The notes beneath the pieces were generated by a model. It saw nothing but the letters and a program-made list of their open reading frames with translations, had not been told where the DNA came from and did not search any database. A stretch of 35,100 bases of DNA from Flavobacteriales bacterium (GTDB lineage Bacteria > Bacteroidota > Bacteroidia > Flavobacteriales_G > JALEGO01). The stretch is taken from positions 1 to 35,100 of the forward strand of contig JAHDCS010000025.1 in NCBI GenBank assembly GCA_020629755.1. The letters run 5' to 3'. The position numbers and the translations under genes are program-made. This document shows positions 1 to 8,820 of the stretch, one piece after another. Position 1 is the stretch's first letter; every line of letters begins with the position of its first letter.

Positions 1-155
1 AATACATTAAAGAACGCATAGACGAACCCTCTAGAATCTACGGAAAAGGATACGGTGAAACCAAACTGGTTAACCGCTGTAAAAACGGCGTGCAGTGCTC
101 TGAAGAAGAACACCAACTTAATCGTAGAACAGAATTTAAAATCGTAAGGATGTAA
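1..155 (+). CDS. OmpA-like C-terminal domain protein (5' end outside window)
   Basis: Only the last 50 or so codons are present, read in the frame that starts at base 3 and stops with TAA at 153-155. The peptide contains GYGETKLVN, then a CxNGVxCSEEEH block, then LNRRTEFKIV. This is the typical end of the OmpA/MotB peptidoglycan-binding domain in Bacteroidota; the closing NRRTEF part is the most conserved piece of that domain. Such proteins sit in the outer membrane or periplasm and hold the envelope to peptidoglycan. The paired cysteines around NGV are common in the Bacteroidota branch of the family. What lies at the N-terminus (barrel, TPR, WD40-like repeats) cannot be seen, so the full protein type is unknown. 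Confidence 0.85.
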   Translation, partial: YIKERIDEPSRIYGKGYGETKLVNRCKNGVQCSEEEHQLNRRTEFKIVRM

Positions 156-180
156 CCTGATTCTCTAAAGTCTCGTACAA

Positions 181-207
181 ATAGCATGAATTAAAATGTC
201 ATGCTAT
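181..207. repeat. 9-bp inverted repeat over the M28 peptidase start codon
   Basis: ATAGCATGA at 181-189 is matched exactly by its reverse complement TCATGCTAT at 199-207, with a 9-base loop. The right arm contains the first two bases of the ATG at 206-208, so a hairpin in the mRNA would hide the start. There is no T-run after it, so it is not a standard terminator for the upstream OmpA-like gene. A regulatory role is inference only. Confidence 0.45.
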
Positions 208-1474
208 GAGAACAGGTGTACTTTTTTTATTTATCCATCTATTTATAATTGGATCCGCACAAGAGAAAGAGGTTGGGCATACTAAGTATGCACGTAAAGT
301 CATTAAAAAATTAAGCTCTGAAAAATTATATGGGCGGGGTTATGTTAAGAATGGGCATTTATTAGCCGCTCAATTTCTAGAAAATGAATTTAGAAATATT
401 GGACTAAAAAAATTTGGAAATTCCCACGAGCAGTTTTTCACCATTCCGGCTGTAAATACATTTCCTGATCACGCTGCCTTGTATTTTGGCAAACAAAAAC
501 TAGAGGTTGGCACACACTTTATTGTACATGCAACCTGCCCTACATATAATCAATCGCATGATGCTGTTAGAATTAAAAAAATACCCAAAAAGCCCTCTAA
601 AAAATACAAAGACAAATTTGTAATTGTAGATGAGGCCTTAATTAAAAACAGTGACAACCCAAAAGAAGTACACAAACGTGTTCTTGAAAATGTATTTGGC
701 GCATCTGGCGTAATTATTTCAAGAGAAAAACTCACACATAGTTATGCTTCTAAACAAGCACAGGCGCCTGTTGTAGAAGTGTTGTCTTCTAAAATCCCAT
801 TAATTGCTGGTGATGTTCATTTAATTATTGATGCAGAGTTAAAAGAAAATGTAAAAGCAGAAAATATCATAGGATACATTCCCGGAAGCGAAAAACCAGA
901 CTCTTTTATTGTCTTTTCTGCACATTATGATCACTTGGGTATGATGGGTTTAGAGACCTATTTCCCGGGCGCTAATGACAACGCTAGTGGGGTGTCAATG
1001 ATTCTTACATTGGCCCGTTATTTTATGGAACATAAACCTAGGTACTCTATTGCATTTATAGCATTTGGCGGAGAAGAAACAGGATTGCTGGGTTCAAAAT
1101 ATTACACCGAACACCCTTTGTTTTCATTGAGTAAAATCCGGTTTTTAATAAACTTAGATATTTTAGGTACGGGTGATGATGGAATTCAAATTGTAAACGG
1201 ATCAGTTTATCAACAAGAATTCGACGCTATAAGCGACATAAATACACGTAATAAAAATTTATTAAAACAGGTTAAAACCAGAGGAGAAGCAGCTAATTCT
1301 GACCACTATCCTTTCCACAAAAAAGGAGTGCCTAGTTTTTTCATTTATACCTTAGGGGGGATAAAAGCCTATCATGATGTTTTTGACAAAGAAGAAACAC
1401 TGCCTTTAACAGAATACGAAGATCTTTTTAAACTGCTAGTTATTTTTTCTAATGAATTAGATGGATCTAATTAA
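206..1474 (+). CDS. M28 family zinc aminopeptidase, exported
   Basis: This is a 422-residue exported metallopeptidase. Residues 1-19 form a signal peptide ending in GSAQ. The C-terminal half carries the M28 zinc site: H240 and D242 in AHYDHLG, the bridging D258 in GANDNASG, the E290-E291 pair in FGGEETG (general base and ligand), D318 in LDILG, and H390 in AYHDVFD. All expected ligands are present, so it should be active. Family members remove amino acids from peptide N-termini in the periplasm or outside the cell. Residues of roughly 80-220 look like the inserted PA-type region common in this family, but I see no strong motif there. It overlaps rsmI by 14 bases in another frame, suggesting cotranscription. 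The exact substrate is unknown. Confidence 0.9.
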   Translation: MRTGVLFLFIHLFIIGSAQEKEVGHTKYARKVIKKLSSEKLYGRGYVKNGHLLAAQFLENEFRNIGLKKFGNSHEQFFTIPAVNTFPDHAALYFGKQKLEVGTHFIVHATCPTYNQSHDAVRIKKIPKKPSKKYKDKFVIVDEALIKNSDNPKEVHKRVLENVFGASGVIISREKLTHSYASKQAQAPVVEVLSSKIPLIAGDVHLIIDAELKENVKAENIIGYIPGSEKPDSFIVFSAHYDHLGMMGLETYFPGANDNASGVSMILTLARYFMEHKPRYSIAFIAFGGEETGLLGSKYYTEHPLFSLSKIRFLINLDILGTGDDGIQIVNGSVYQQEFDAISDINTRNKNLLKQVKTRGEAANSDHYPFHKKGVPSFFIYTLGGIKAYHDVFDKEETLPLTEYEDLFKLLVIFSNELDGSN

Positions 1475-2180
1475 GCCTGGATTATATGTAATCCCAACCC
1501 CTATTGGAAACCTTGAGGATATTACCTTAAGATCTCTTAGGTATCTCAAAGACATGGATCTTGTGTATGCAGAAGACACCAGACAAACAAAAAAGCTATT
1601 TACCCATTACAGTATTTCAACGCCACTAAAATCTTATCACCAACATAATGAACACAATAAAGTAAATGAAATCATTCGAGCCTTAGAGTTACACCAAAAA
1701 ATAGGTTTGGTAAGCGATGCAGGAATGCCTGGTATATCTGATCCAGGGTATTTAATTGTAAAACAGTCCATTGATCACAATTTACCTGTAGATGTATTAC
1801 CTGGCGCAAGCGCTTTAATCAATGGGTTAGTGATCTCTGGTTTACCCTCTGACCGATTTACCTTCTTTGGTTTTATCCCCCCAAAAAAAGGAAGAGAAAA
1901 AAAACTACTTGAACTTATCTCGCAAACATATACTAGTGTTCTGTATGAATCCCCCCATAAATTATTAAAAACATTATCTTGGTTTGCAGCTCACGCAGAA
2001 GAAGAAAGAACAATTGTAGTCGCAAGAGAGCTCACCAAGCTCTATCAAGAAGTAATTAGAGGCAGCGCCTCAGATTGTATTGAATATTTTGAATCTAAAA
2101 AAATTAAAGGCGAGTTTGTATTAATTATCGAAGGGACTAAGCGTTTTCAAAAAGACAAAGACAAATTAAAAACCCCATGA
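1461..2180 (+). CDS. rsmI: 16S rRNA (cytidine(1402)-2'-O)-methyltransferase RsmI
   Basis: The protein is 239 residues long and uses SAM to methylate the ribose of C1402 in 16S rRNA at the decoding site. It belongs to the tetrapyrrole-methylase fold. Visible marks are YVIPTPIGNLEDIT near the N-terminus, AEDTRQTKKL around residue 38, SDAGMPGISDPG in the middle, and GASALINGLVISGLPSDRF with FFGFIPPKKGRE after it, all typical of RsmI. It starts inside the end of the M28 gene, and its last 34 bases overlap the end of the convergent DUF5723-like gene. The IPPKKG stretch is encoded by one copy of the dispersed ATCCCCCC motif. It is slightly shorter than E. coli RsmI, as in many Bacteroidota. Confidence 0.95.
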   Translation: MDLIKPGLYVIPTPIGNLEDITLRSLRYLKDMDLVYAEDTRQTKKLFTHYSISTPLKSYHQHNEHNKVNEIIRALELHQKIGLVSDAGMPGISDPGYLIVKQSIDHNLPVDVLPGASALINGLVISGLPSDRFTFFGFIPPKKGREKKLLELISQTYTSVLYESPHKLLKTLSWFAAHAEEERTIVVARELTKLYQEVIRGSASDCIEYFESKKIKGEFVLIIEGTKRFQKDKDKLKTP

Positions 2181-3361
2181 TTAGCCGCCGAATACCGTCG
2201 GTTTATTTGAGAAAATAAAGATGGTATTTGTAAGGATACTAGAATGTTTTGACTAGAAAATGATACACCAGAACCTATCATTGGTTTGCCAAATCCTCCA
2301 AAAGACCCGGTTGCGAATGCACTTATTTTTTCAGACACCTTATACCTGTATATCAGATTAACTTTAGGCGAAAAGGCCTGGTTGTTTAAAAAAATAAGGC
2401 TTGTTTTAAAGCCGTGTTTTTGAATGCTTTTTTCGAATGAAGTAGAAAATAATATGGGCATAAAAATACTTGTGGTGGTTTCTAAAGTATCTATTCTAGG
2501 CCATAATGAATCTGCAATAGAAAAAGAAGCGTCACCTAAAACATTATATCCTCTAATGTTTGAAACCGTTGTGTCATTTTTATAGTGGTTCGCGTTTGTA
2601 TTAAACCAAATAAACCCTAGATCTTCTAGATTAAATTTAAAAACAGCAGGTGTGCTATCTAAAGAAGATAAAAATTGTAACTCTTTAGATAAGAAAAGAT
2701 CAATCCCCCCTCCTTTGCCATTCGCGGCTATATAATTTTTTGAAAAAGAGGCTCTCTCTTCAGACACTGTGCTAATGTCAATAAAGGCCCCATAAGGTGC
2801 TGTAAAAAGATCGCCTTCACTTAAGTCTAAAGCATAAAATTGAGAGGCCAAAACAAACTTAGCTTGTAAGGCTATATAAAAATCTTGTTTTTTAAAGAGT
2901 GTTGCGCCTAAGCCAAAACTATTATAGTGTAGCATATACGCCGATGTGTTGCCAAGATTAGCCAACTGATTTTCAAAATAACTGTTACCCATAATAGAAA
3001 GGGTGTATAAATCATTTGAAAGAATTGACGAAAGCAACCATTTGTCTTGCACGGAAAAAAACAGAGCTGATTGTTTTGTGTTTAGTCCTATATACAAGGA
3101 CTGATTTGACATCCCTCCTATTTTGTGCTGTTTTAAAGGTTTTTTAATCAAGTGTTGTTTGTCTTTTTCTGATAATACTCTATGATTAAATGTAGCATAC
3201 AGAAGTTTGTTATTATAACCAGTAGAATTAATCAGAATTTCATTGTGTAAAGCAATCTTTATTTTTTGTGTTGAATCTGTAATTAAAAAATGATCAGCAT
3301 TGATTTGAGCCTCAATTAAACAATAATTAAATACGCAAATAAAGAAAAGACTAAAACGCAT
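2147..3361 (-). CDS. DUF5723-like outer-membrane beta-barrel protein
   Basis: This 404-residue protein has a signal peptide (residues 1-18, ending in IEAQ) and then alternating hydrophobic and polar strands with many aromatic residues. It ends in FNLSLSF, the aromatic C-terminal strand typical of outer-membrane barrels. The overall layout resembles DUF5723 proteins of Bacteroidota, whose function is unknown; I assign the family by appearance rather than by a diagnostic motif. It overlaps the upstream lipoprotein gene by 11 bases, so the two are almost surely cotranscribed and probably work together in the envelope. Its stop codon lies inside the convergent rsmI gene. Residues GKGGGIDL are encoded by a dispersed-motif copy at 2703-2710. 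Confidence 0.7.
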   Translation of the reverse strand: MRFSLFFICVFNYCLIEAQINADHFLITDSTQKIKIALHNEILINSTGYNNKLLYATFNHRVLSEKDKQHLIKKPLKQHKIGGMSNQSLYIGLNTKQSALFFSVQDKWLLSSILSNDLYTLSIMGNSYFENQLANLGNTSAYMLHYNSFGLGATLFKKQDFYIALQAKFVLASQFYALDLSEGDLFTAPYGAFIDISTVSEERASFSKNYIAANGKGGGIDLFLSKELQFLSSLDSTPAVFKFNLEDLGFIWFNTNANHYKNDTTVSNIRGYNVLGDASFSIADSLWPRIDTLETTTSIFMPILFSTSFEKSIQKHGFKTSLIFLNNQAFSPKVNLIYRYKVSEKISAFATGSFGGFGKPMIGSGVSFSSQNILVSLQIPSLFSQINRRYSAANHGVFNLSLSF

Positions 3362-4889
3362 ACTTTGTTTTTAAAGAAAACTGAAGGTTTAATTTTTGCT
3401 CTTCTGTAATTTGAATTTGGCTGTTATTTTCGGAGGGATTAGCTACGGCTTTCACTAAAAAAGATTCTGCGTTGAGAAGGTTTTGTTGGTTGGTTTCGCT
3501 AATGCTAAAAGACTGTATGTTTTCGTTATTTGGGGGGATGTTTATTTGCGGGGTTAGACTATCAATGATTTGATGCGACTGATCTAAAAAATAAAGCGAC
3601 ACCTGAAAATCAATCAAAAAATTATTTTCATAACTCATAAAGAGCATCGTGCTATCAAGTGCCTCTATTTGATTATTTAACAACTCTTTATCAAAAGAAA
3701 GCGTATCTGTAAACTCAAAATTTTCAATAGTAACCAAAAGAGGCACGTCTGTTTTTAAAAAAACATTTAGCCCCTTTGAGGTATTTATAAAATTTGGTTG
3801 TACGCCTAAACCCTGATCGATAGGCAAAATAGTAAAGTCTACATCTACAAATATGTTGTACGGAATTAGATTTATAATGCTCGTAATATTAGAATTATTT
3901 GAGTTTAGTTCTATTGTTTTTTCGGAGGGATAAATAGACTCTTCTATTTGATGCGCCCGATTCAAGTTCAAAGATTGATTTATAAATGGTGCATTGAGCG
4001 CCAAGGCGGATTCTGAATTATTGGCTAGTATTTGGTGTATTTGAACACTTGCGTCTGCGCCCACATTATTTTCAATAATAAGCTCTGATTGGATTTGATC
4101 AAATAAAAAAGCATCTGCTGAAATATTGTTTAGTATTTCTATGTTAGAGGTGTCTTTTATCTGTTCTGTTAAAGATGAAAAATACCCTTCCACAAAAGAG
4201 GGTTCAATGTTTTTTATCTTCAGGTTAATACGGATGTCGTCGTCAGCTTGAACAATAAAGGTATTGGCGTTGTCACTGATTTTTATTTTATACTCAATTA
4301 AAATTTTATTGGTGGTTAATTGGTTTAACCCCGTTAAGTCGATAAAGGCGCCAGATAAATCTTTTGAAAACACTTGTGTCCCGTTTTGATCAAACGGAAG
4401 AACGTCTTGTAATATTTGTATTTCTTGGCCAAATAAAGCACTGTTTTTTAGCGTTATTTCTATGGATAATGGCTCTTTAAAATGATTTTCTATCTCTAAT
4501 TCTAAAAGGCCGTTTTTAAGGGTAATGTGTTTTATTTGGTGTTGCAAATTGGCATAAACTAATTCAGATTGTTGATTAAACAAGGTTTGAGAAGGATTAA
4601 ATGCAACCCCAGAAAAGCCTAAAGCAAAGGTGTCTGCATACAACACTTCTGCTAGATTTGAAAGTGTATCAAGATTTAAAGACGCTATTGTGTCATTAAA
4701 AAGCAATGAAAATACCCCGTTTTGATTGTTGTTAAATATGGTGTTTTGATCAATTTTTAAATCCTTTAAACAAAGGTCAGCATAAGCAATAGGCACAAGA
4801 AAATCTGCTCCAGTATTTGGTGGTTTAATCTTTTTACATCCCCCCAAAAAAAATACAACCAGAAAAAAACAATAGATTCTAATATTCAT
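3351..4889 (-). CDS. large outer-membrane lipoprotein of unknown function
   Basis: The product is 512 residues with a lipoprotein signal: a hydrophobic stretch and the lipobox LGGC, so C18 would carry the lipid. The mature part is rich in Asn, Ile, Leu and Ser and looks like repeated beta strands with no cysteine cluster, no enzyme motif and no transmembrane helix. I do not recognise a named family. It lies between rarA and the DUF5723-like gene with 11-base overlaps on both sides. Pairing with a barrel protein suggests that the two are surface partners. The coding strand contains three dispersed-motif copies (4838-4845, 3924-3931, 3532-3539) and one at 3432-3439. Confidence 0.75.
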   Translation of the reverse strand: MNIRIYCFFLVVFFLGGCKKIKPPNTGADFLVPIAYADLCLKDLKIDQNTIFNNNQNGVFSLLFNDTIASLNLDTLSNLAEVLYADTFALGFSGVAFNPSQTLFNQQSELVYANLQHQIKHITLKNGLLELEIENHFKEPLSIEITLKNSALFGQEIQILQDVLPFDQNGTQVFSKDLSGAFIDLTGLNQLTTNKILIEYKIKISDNANTFIVQADDDIRINLKIKNIEPSFVEGYFSSLTEQIKDTSNIEILNNISADAFLFDQIQSELIIENNVGADASVQIHQILANNSESALALNAPFINQSLNLNRAHQIEESIYPSEKTIELNSNNSNITSIINLIPYNIFVDVDFTILPIDQGLGVQPNFINTSKGLNVFLKTDVPLLVTIENFEFTDTLSFDKELLNNQIEALDSTMLFMSYENNFLIDFQVSLYFLDQSHQIIDSLTPQINIPPNNENIQSFSISETNQQNLLNAESFLVKAVANPSENNSQIQITEEQKLNLQFSLKTKYAF

Positions 4890-6153
4890 ACCGATTGTTC
4901 CAACATAAACGAAGATACTCTTTTATTTGATTTTCTCTTTGATTATCAGAGGGTGTATAAATCTGTGTTTTAGATAATGCATCAGGAAAAAACTCTTGGT
5001 CTACATGGTGGTTTGAATACGCATGCGCATACTTATAGTTTTGAGCATAGCCTAAGTTTTTCATAAGCTTTGTGGGGGCGTTTCTTAAATGAAGCGGCAC
5101 AGGTTTATTGGGGTATTTTTTTGCTAAATCCATCGCGGTATTTATGGCCTGGTATGCACTGTTTGATTTTGCAGATGTTGCTAAATAAAGTACCGTTTGT
5201 GAAAGTATGATCCGCCCCTCGGGCATACCAATCACTTCAATTGCTCTAAAGCAATTATTAGCAATTACAAGCGCAGTTGGATTTGCAAGACCTATATCTT
5301 CGCTGGCTAATATAATAAGGCGTCGTGCTATAAACTTAGGGTCTTCGCCCGCTTGAATCATTCTGGCCAACCAATACAGCGATGCATTAGGGTCGCTTCC
5401 TCTAATAGATTTAATAAATGCTGATATAATATTGTAGTGCTGGTCTGAGTTTTTGTCGTATGCAGGTAAATTTTGACCCACAATAGATTCTACATTTGTG
5501 TTGTCAATGAGTACTTTTTTTAATGATGTTTGCGCTAAGAGGTCAATTATATTTAATAGTTTTCTAGCATCATTCATCGCGAGTGAAAACAGGCTTTGTG
5601 TTTGTTTTATCTCAAATGTTTTTTTCTTTAAACCCTCATCTTTTTTAATAGCATGTAATAGAATCTTTTCTAGATCTTCTTCTTTTAACGCATGTAAAAT
5701 ATAAACCTGGGCTCTTGATAATAATGCGGAGTTTACCTCAAAAGATGGGTTTTCGGTTGTAGCGCCAATGAGTATAATTTGCCCTTTTTCTACAGCGTGT
5801 AAAAGCGCATCTTGCTGCGCTTTATTAAAACGGTGTATTTCATCTATAAAAAGAATAGGTGCGCTTTCTGGTTGAAACAAATTATTTTTATTTGCCGATG
5901 CAATAATTTCTCTAAGTTGTTTAACCGAAGCATCAACAGCGCTAATGGCATAAAATGCTCTATCTATTTCTTTGGCTATTAAATGCGCAAGGGTTGTTTT
6001 TCCACAACCGGGAGGCCCCCAAAGAATCATAGAACTTATTGCCTTTTCTTTTATTTGTTTGGCTAATGCCCCTTTTTTACCTAAAAGGTGTTGTTGCCCT
6101 ACATAGTCTTTTAAAGATCTAGGGCGCATGCGTTCAGCTAAAGGTTGTGCCAT
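4879..6153 (-). CDS. rarA: replication-associated recombination protein RarA (MgsA), AAA+ ATPase
   Basis: The protein is 424 residues from the ATG at 6151-6153. It is a clamp-loader-like AAA+ ATPase that acts at stalled replication forks. Residues 1-25 (AQPLAERMRPRSLKDYVGQ) are the classic RarA start. Walker A is GPPGCGKT at 46-53, Walker B contains DEIHRF around 104-109, and sensor 1 is GATTENPSFEV from about 130. The C-terminal half has SDQHYNIISAFIKSIRGSDPNASLYWLARM, typical of the MgsA tetramerisation region. An in-frame extension upstream to 6198 is possible but has no family match, and it would cross the promoter box. It leads a three-gene minus-strand unit with the two envelope genes, an odd mixture of functions. 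Confidence 0.95.
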   Translation of the reverse strand: MAQPLAERMRPRSLKDYVGQQHLLGKKGALAKQIKEKAISSMILWGPPGCGKTTLAHLIAKEIDRAFYAISAVDASVKQLREIIASANKNNLFQPESAPILFIDEIHRFNKAQQDALLHAVEKGQIILIGATTENPSFEVNSALLSRAQVYILHALKEEDLEKILLHAIKKDEGLKKKTFEIKQTQSLFSLAMNDARKLLNIIDLLAQTSLKKVLIDNTNVESIVGQNLPAYDKNSDQHYNIISAFIKSIRGSDPNASLYWLARMIQAGEDPKFIARRLIILASEDIGLANPTALVIANNCFRAIEVIGMPEGRIILSQTVLYLATSAKSNSAYQAINTAMDLAKKYPNKPVPLHLRNAPTKLMKNLGYAQNYKYAHAYSNHHVDQEFFPDALSKTQIYTPSDNQRENQIKEYLRLCWNNRYEY

Positions 6154-6175
6154 TTTATATTGATAATTAATAAAA

Positions 6176-6183
6176 CAAAAATA
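6176..6183 (-). promoter_or_regulatory. probable -7 box (TATTTTTG) for rarA
   Basis: On the minus strand this reads TATTTTTG and fits the Bacteroidota -7 consensus TAnnTTTG. It lies 22 bases before the rarA ATG. No clear TTTG is seen at the expected -33 place, so support is moderate. Its position argues against the longer rarA reading. Confidence 0.45.
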
Positions 6184-6238
6184 AGGCTTTACTTGCATGG
6201 TGTTGATTTAAATGATAATTTGCAGAAAATTAAAGACT

Positions 6239-8056
6239 ATGAAAAAATTATTACTTTTTGCATTTGGTTCATTTTTGAGCTTTCTAGGTTCTTCTCAAGT
6301 ATTAAATGAAGGATTTGAAAACGGGGTTCCGCCTGCTGGATGGATTTATACTTCAGATACTATTGATGTATTATTAGCCTCTGACCCAGGTGAATCTTTC
6401 GAGGGAACTACTGCTGCTTTATTTGATGATGTTAGTGGTCATGATACCTCTTTTTTAATTACACCAATGCTAACTTCTTTACCTGGTAATCAGCAGCTAT
6501 CTTTTTATCAAGATGAAGCTTATTCTTCTAGCTTTTACGTTTACCATGGTGTTTGGATCTCTACAACTGATACCAATCCGTCTTCTTTTACTGAAGTATC
6601 TGAAATATTGCCTCCAACATCAGGCGCTTATGAAGAAGTTACTTTAGATTTATCATCTTATGCTGGCCAAAATATCTATTTGGCTTTTGTGTATGTAGGT
6701 GATTTTGCAGATGAATGGTATGTAGATGCTGTATCTGTTGACTCAATCCCTCCGTGCCCTAATCCAACCTCTGTAACTGCTAATGCAATAGATGGGTTTA
6801 GCGCTGAAATTTCTTGGGATGGCCCAGTAAATGCGGTTGATTACATCGTAGAATACGATACAACCGGGTTTGCATTTGGTACTGGACTTATCAGTTCTTC
6901 TACTTCAAATTCTGTGGTATTGACTGGATTAAGCCCAGAAACTGTCTATGATTTTACAGTGACGGCTAATTGTGGTGTAGACGGGTCAAGCGCCCCAACA
7001 ATTGGAGGCTCTTTTGAAACTTTAGAATCTTGTCCTGGACCAGTAAGCGGTAGTATTTTATCTATAAATTCTAATTCTATTGATCTAGAATGGGTAGCTG
7101 GACCATCTGAAACGGAGTGGTTAGTTGAATGGGGTGAAGCTGGGTTTACACAAGGTTCTGGAACAACAGCTAATGTTATGGATACTTCATACACAGTAAC
7201 AGGATTATCCTCTTTAACTAGTTATGATGTTTACATTTACGGCTTGTGTGCGGCAGGTGATACAAGTGAAGCTATTATAGGCGAAGATTTATTTACACCT
7301 TGCGATCCGAACAATTCACCTAGCTCAGTGTCTTTGCCTTACTCAGAAGATTTCAATTCTGCTTCTGCTTGTGATTGGATGTCTGTAGATCAGAATAACG
7401 ATAGCATTACATGGGTGGTCTCTTCAATTGATAACTCTAATAAAGCAATGCGTATTAGTTATAACAGCACTCAAAATATGAACGATTGGTTAATTAGCCC
7501 TTCTTTTTCTTTAAGTTCTGGAGATGTTATAAGCGTTGGGTTTAACTATGCGTCTAGTACCTCATATGTTGAAGATTTTTCTTTATCTATTGCGTCTTCT
7601 TCTAATATTACAGATCTTCAAAATGCTGTTGTTTTTGATACATCAATTACAGGACCTGTTTATGCTGATGGTGCTTATAAATCTGTTGTTTTTACTGCCC
7701 CAGCAGACGGTGATTACAATTTAGGTTTTCACGGATATAGTGCTGCTGATCAGTTTTATATTATAATAGATAACATTTCAGTTGTTCCTGGTGTTGACCC
7801 TACAGGTGTTAAGAATTCTTCACTTGATAACATAAATGTATACCCTAACCCCACAACAGATTTAATTACCCTTTCTTTTGGAGAGTTAGATGTTAAAACA
7901 GTTAACTTAAAAGATGTGTCTGGTAGATTTATTGATTCTTATGCAGTAAATACTAATCAGTTAAACATTAACCTTGAAACATTAGCTACTGGTATATACC
8001 AAGTTGAAATTGTTTCAAATAAAGGATCTTACACAAAGCTTGTGTCTAAAAAATAA
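6239..8056 (+). CDS. secreted multidomain protein with two FN3 repeats and type IX sorting domain
   Basis: I start this 605-residue protein at the ATG at 6239, where a standard signal peptide (MKKLLLFAFGSF to SSQ) begins. Residues of about 22-170 and 355-523 look like two choice-of-anchor J (MAM-like) modules: each has the GFENG or DFNSA start and a LITP or LISPSF strand. Between them are two fibronectin type III repeats at about 173-262 and 265-352, each starting CPxP and carrying a LTGLSPxTxYDFTV-like strand. Residues 530-605 form a Por secretion (type A) C-terminal sorting domain with VYPNPTTD near 534 and a TGIYQVEI strand. It should cross the outer membrane by the type IX system and be displayed or released. 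It may bind surfaces or sugars; no enzyme motif is visible. The gene is closed by a strong terminator. Confidence 0.9.
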   Translation: MKKLLLFAFGSFLSFLGSSQVLNEGFENGVPPAGWIYTSDTIDVLLASDPGESFEGTTAALFDDVSGHDTSFLITPMLTSLPGNQQLSFYQDEAYSSSFYVYHGVWISTTDTNPSSFTEVSEILPPTSGAYEEVTLDLSSYAGQNIYLAFVYVGDFADEWYVDAVSVDSIPPCPNPTSVTANAIDGFSAEISWDGPVNAVDYIVEYDTTGFAFGTGLISSSTSNSVVLTGLSPETVYDFTVTANCGVDGSSAPTIGGSFETLESCPGPVSGSILSINSNSIDLEWVAGPSETEWLVEWGEAGFTQGSGTTANVMDTSYTVTGLSSLTSYDVYIYGLCAAGDTSEAIIGEDLFTPCDPNNSPSSVSLPYSEDFNSASACDWMSVDQNNDSITWVVSSIDNSNKAMRISYNSTQNMNDWLISPSFSLSSGDVISVGFNYASSTSYVEDFSLSIASSSNITDLQNAVVFDTSITGPVYADGAYKSVVFTAPADGDYNLGFHGYSAADQFYIIIDNISVVPGVDPTGVKNSSLDNINVYPNPTTDLITLSFGELDVKTVNLKDVSGRFIDSYAVNTNQLNINLETLATGIYQVEIVSNKGSYTKLVSKK

Positions 8057-8082
8057 GATTTAAAATTTTAATCTATACCTTT

Positions 8083-8111
8083 AAAGGGCAGCCTTCGGCT
8101 GCCCTTTTTTT
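8083..8111 (+). terminator. rho-independent terminator after the FN3 secreted protein
   Basis: AAAGGGCAGCC at 8083-8093 pairs perfectly with GGCTGCCCTTT at 8097-8107 around a TTC loop, giving an 11-bp stem, followed by a run of T to 8111. It is the clearest terminator in the window. The T-run touches the ung ATG at 8112. Confidence 0.92.
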
Positions 8112-8786
8112 ATGCCTCAAAAAATAAACATACACCCTTCTTGGTATGCTGTCTTAGAACAAGAATTTACCAAAGCGTATTTTCTTTCTTTAACTCAAAA
8201 AATCAAACAAGAAATCCTTTTGGGTCAAAAAATTTATCCGCCCGGAAAACTGATTTTTAATGCGTTTAATTCCTGTCATTTTGATAGCGTTAAAGTTGTT
8301 ATACTAGGCCAAGACCCGTATCACAATCCAGGCGAGGCCATGGGACTTAGTTTTAGTGTCCCTAAAAAAATTAAAACACCCCCTTCTTTAAAAAATATTT
8401 ATAAAGAAATGCACCAAGATATTGAGTTTGAAATTCCTAGTCATGGTGACTTAAGCCCTTGGGCACAACAAGGTGTTTTGCTTTTAAATGCCATACTTAC
8501 CGTTGAGCACAAAAAGGCAGGGTCTCACAGAAAATTAGGATGGGAGCGTTTTACCGACACGGTTATTCATGTACTTAGCGAAAGAAAAGAGAATATAGTG
8601 TTCATGCTTTGGGGTAATTTTGCAAAATCGAAAGCGTCCTTAATCAATAAAAAGAAACATCTGGTGTTAGAAGCCGCTCACCCCTCGCCTCTTGCCAGGG
8701 GAGCTTTTTTTAATTGCAAGCATTTCTCAAAAACAAATAACTATCTTTTATCAAAAGGTCTTAAGTCTATTGATTGGGTATTATAG
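8112..8786 (+). CDS. ung: uracil-DNA glycosylase, family 1
   Basis: This 224-residue enzyme removes uracil from DNA to begin base excision repair. The water-activating loop VILGQDPYHNP has the catalytic D68, and AMGLSFSVP follows as expected. The leucine-loop motif is HPSPLARGAFF with catalytic H190; most family members have HPSPLSA, so the A-R-G version is a small departure. The N-terminus (HPSWYAVLEQEF) matches the usual family start, which supports the ATG at 8112 even though it follows directly on a terminator T-run. There is no room for a leader, so it depends on readthrough or on a promoter within the upstream hairpin region. TACCTTTA at 8076-8083 is a near match to the -7 consensus. 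Confidence 0.95.
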   Translation: MPQKINIHPSWYAVLEQEFTKAYFLSLTQKIKQEILLGQKIYPPGKLIFNAFNSCHFDSVKVVILGQDPYHNPGEAMGLSFSVPKKIKTPPSLKNIYKEMHQDIEFEIPSHGDLSPWAQQGVLLLNAILTVEHKKAGSHRKLGWERFTDTVIHVLSERKENIVFMLWGNFAKSKASLINKKKHLVLEAAHPSPLARGAFFNCKHFSKTNNYLLSKGLKSIDWVL

Positions 8787-8820
8787 AGCTAAATTGTGCA
8801 TTAGAAAATATGGGGTTAAT

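Noticed and set aside
6154-6198. Longer rarA N-terminus.
   Set aside because: The family start is at 6153 and the extension crosses a probable -7 box.
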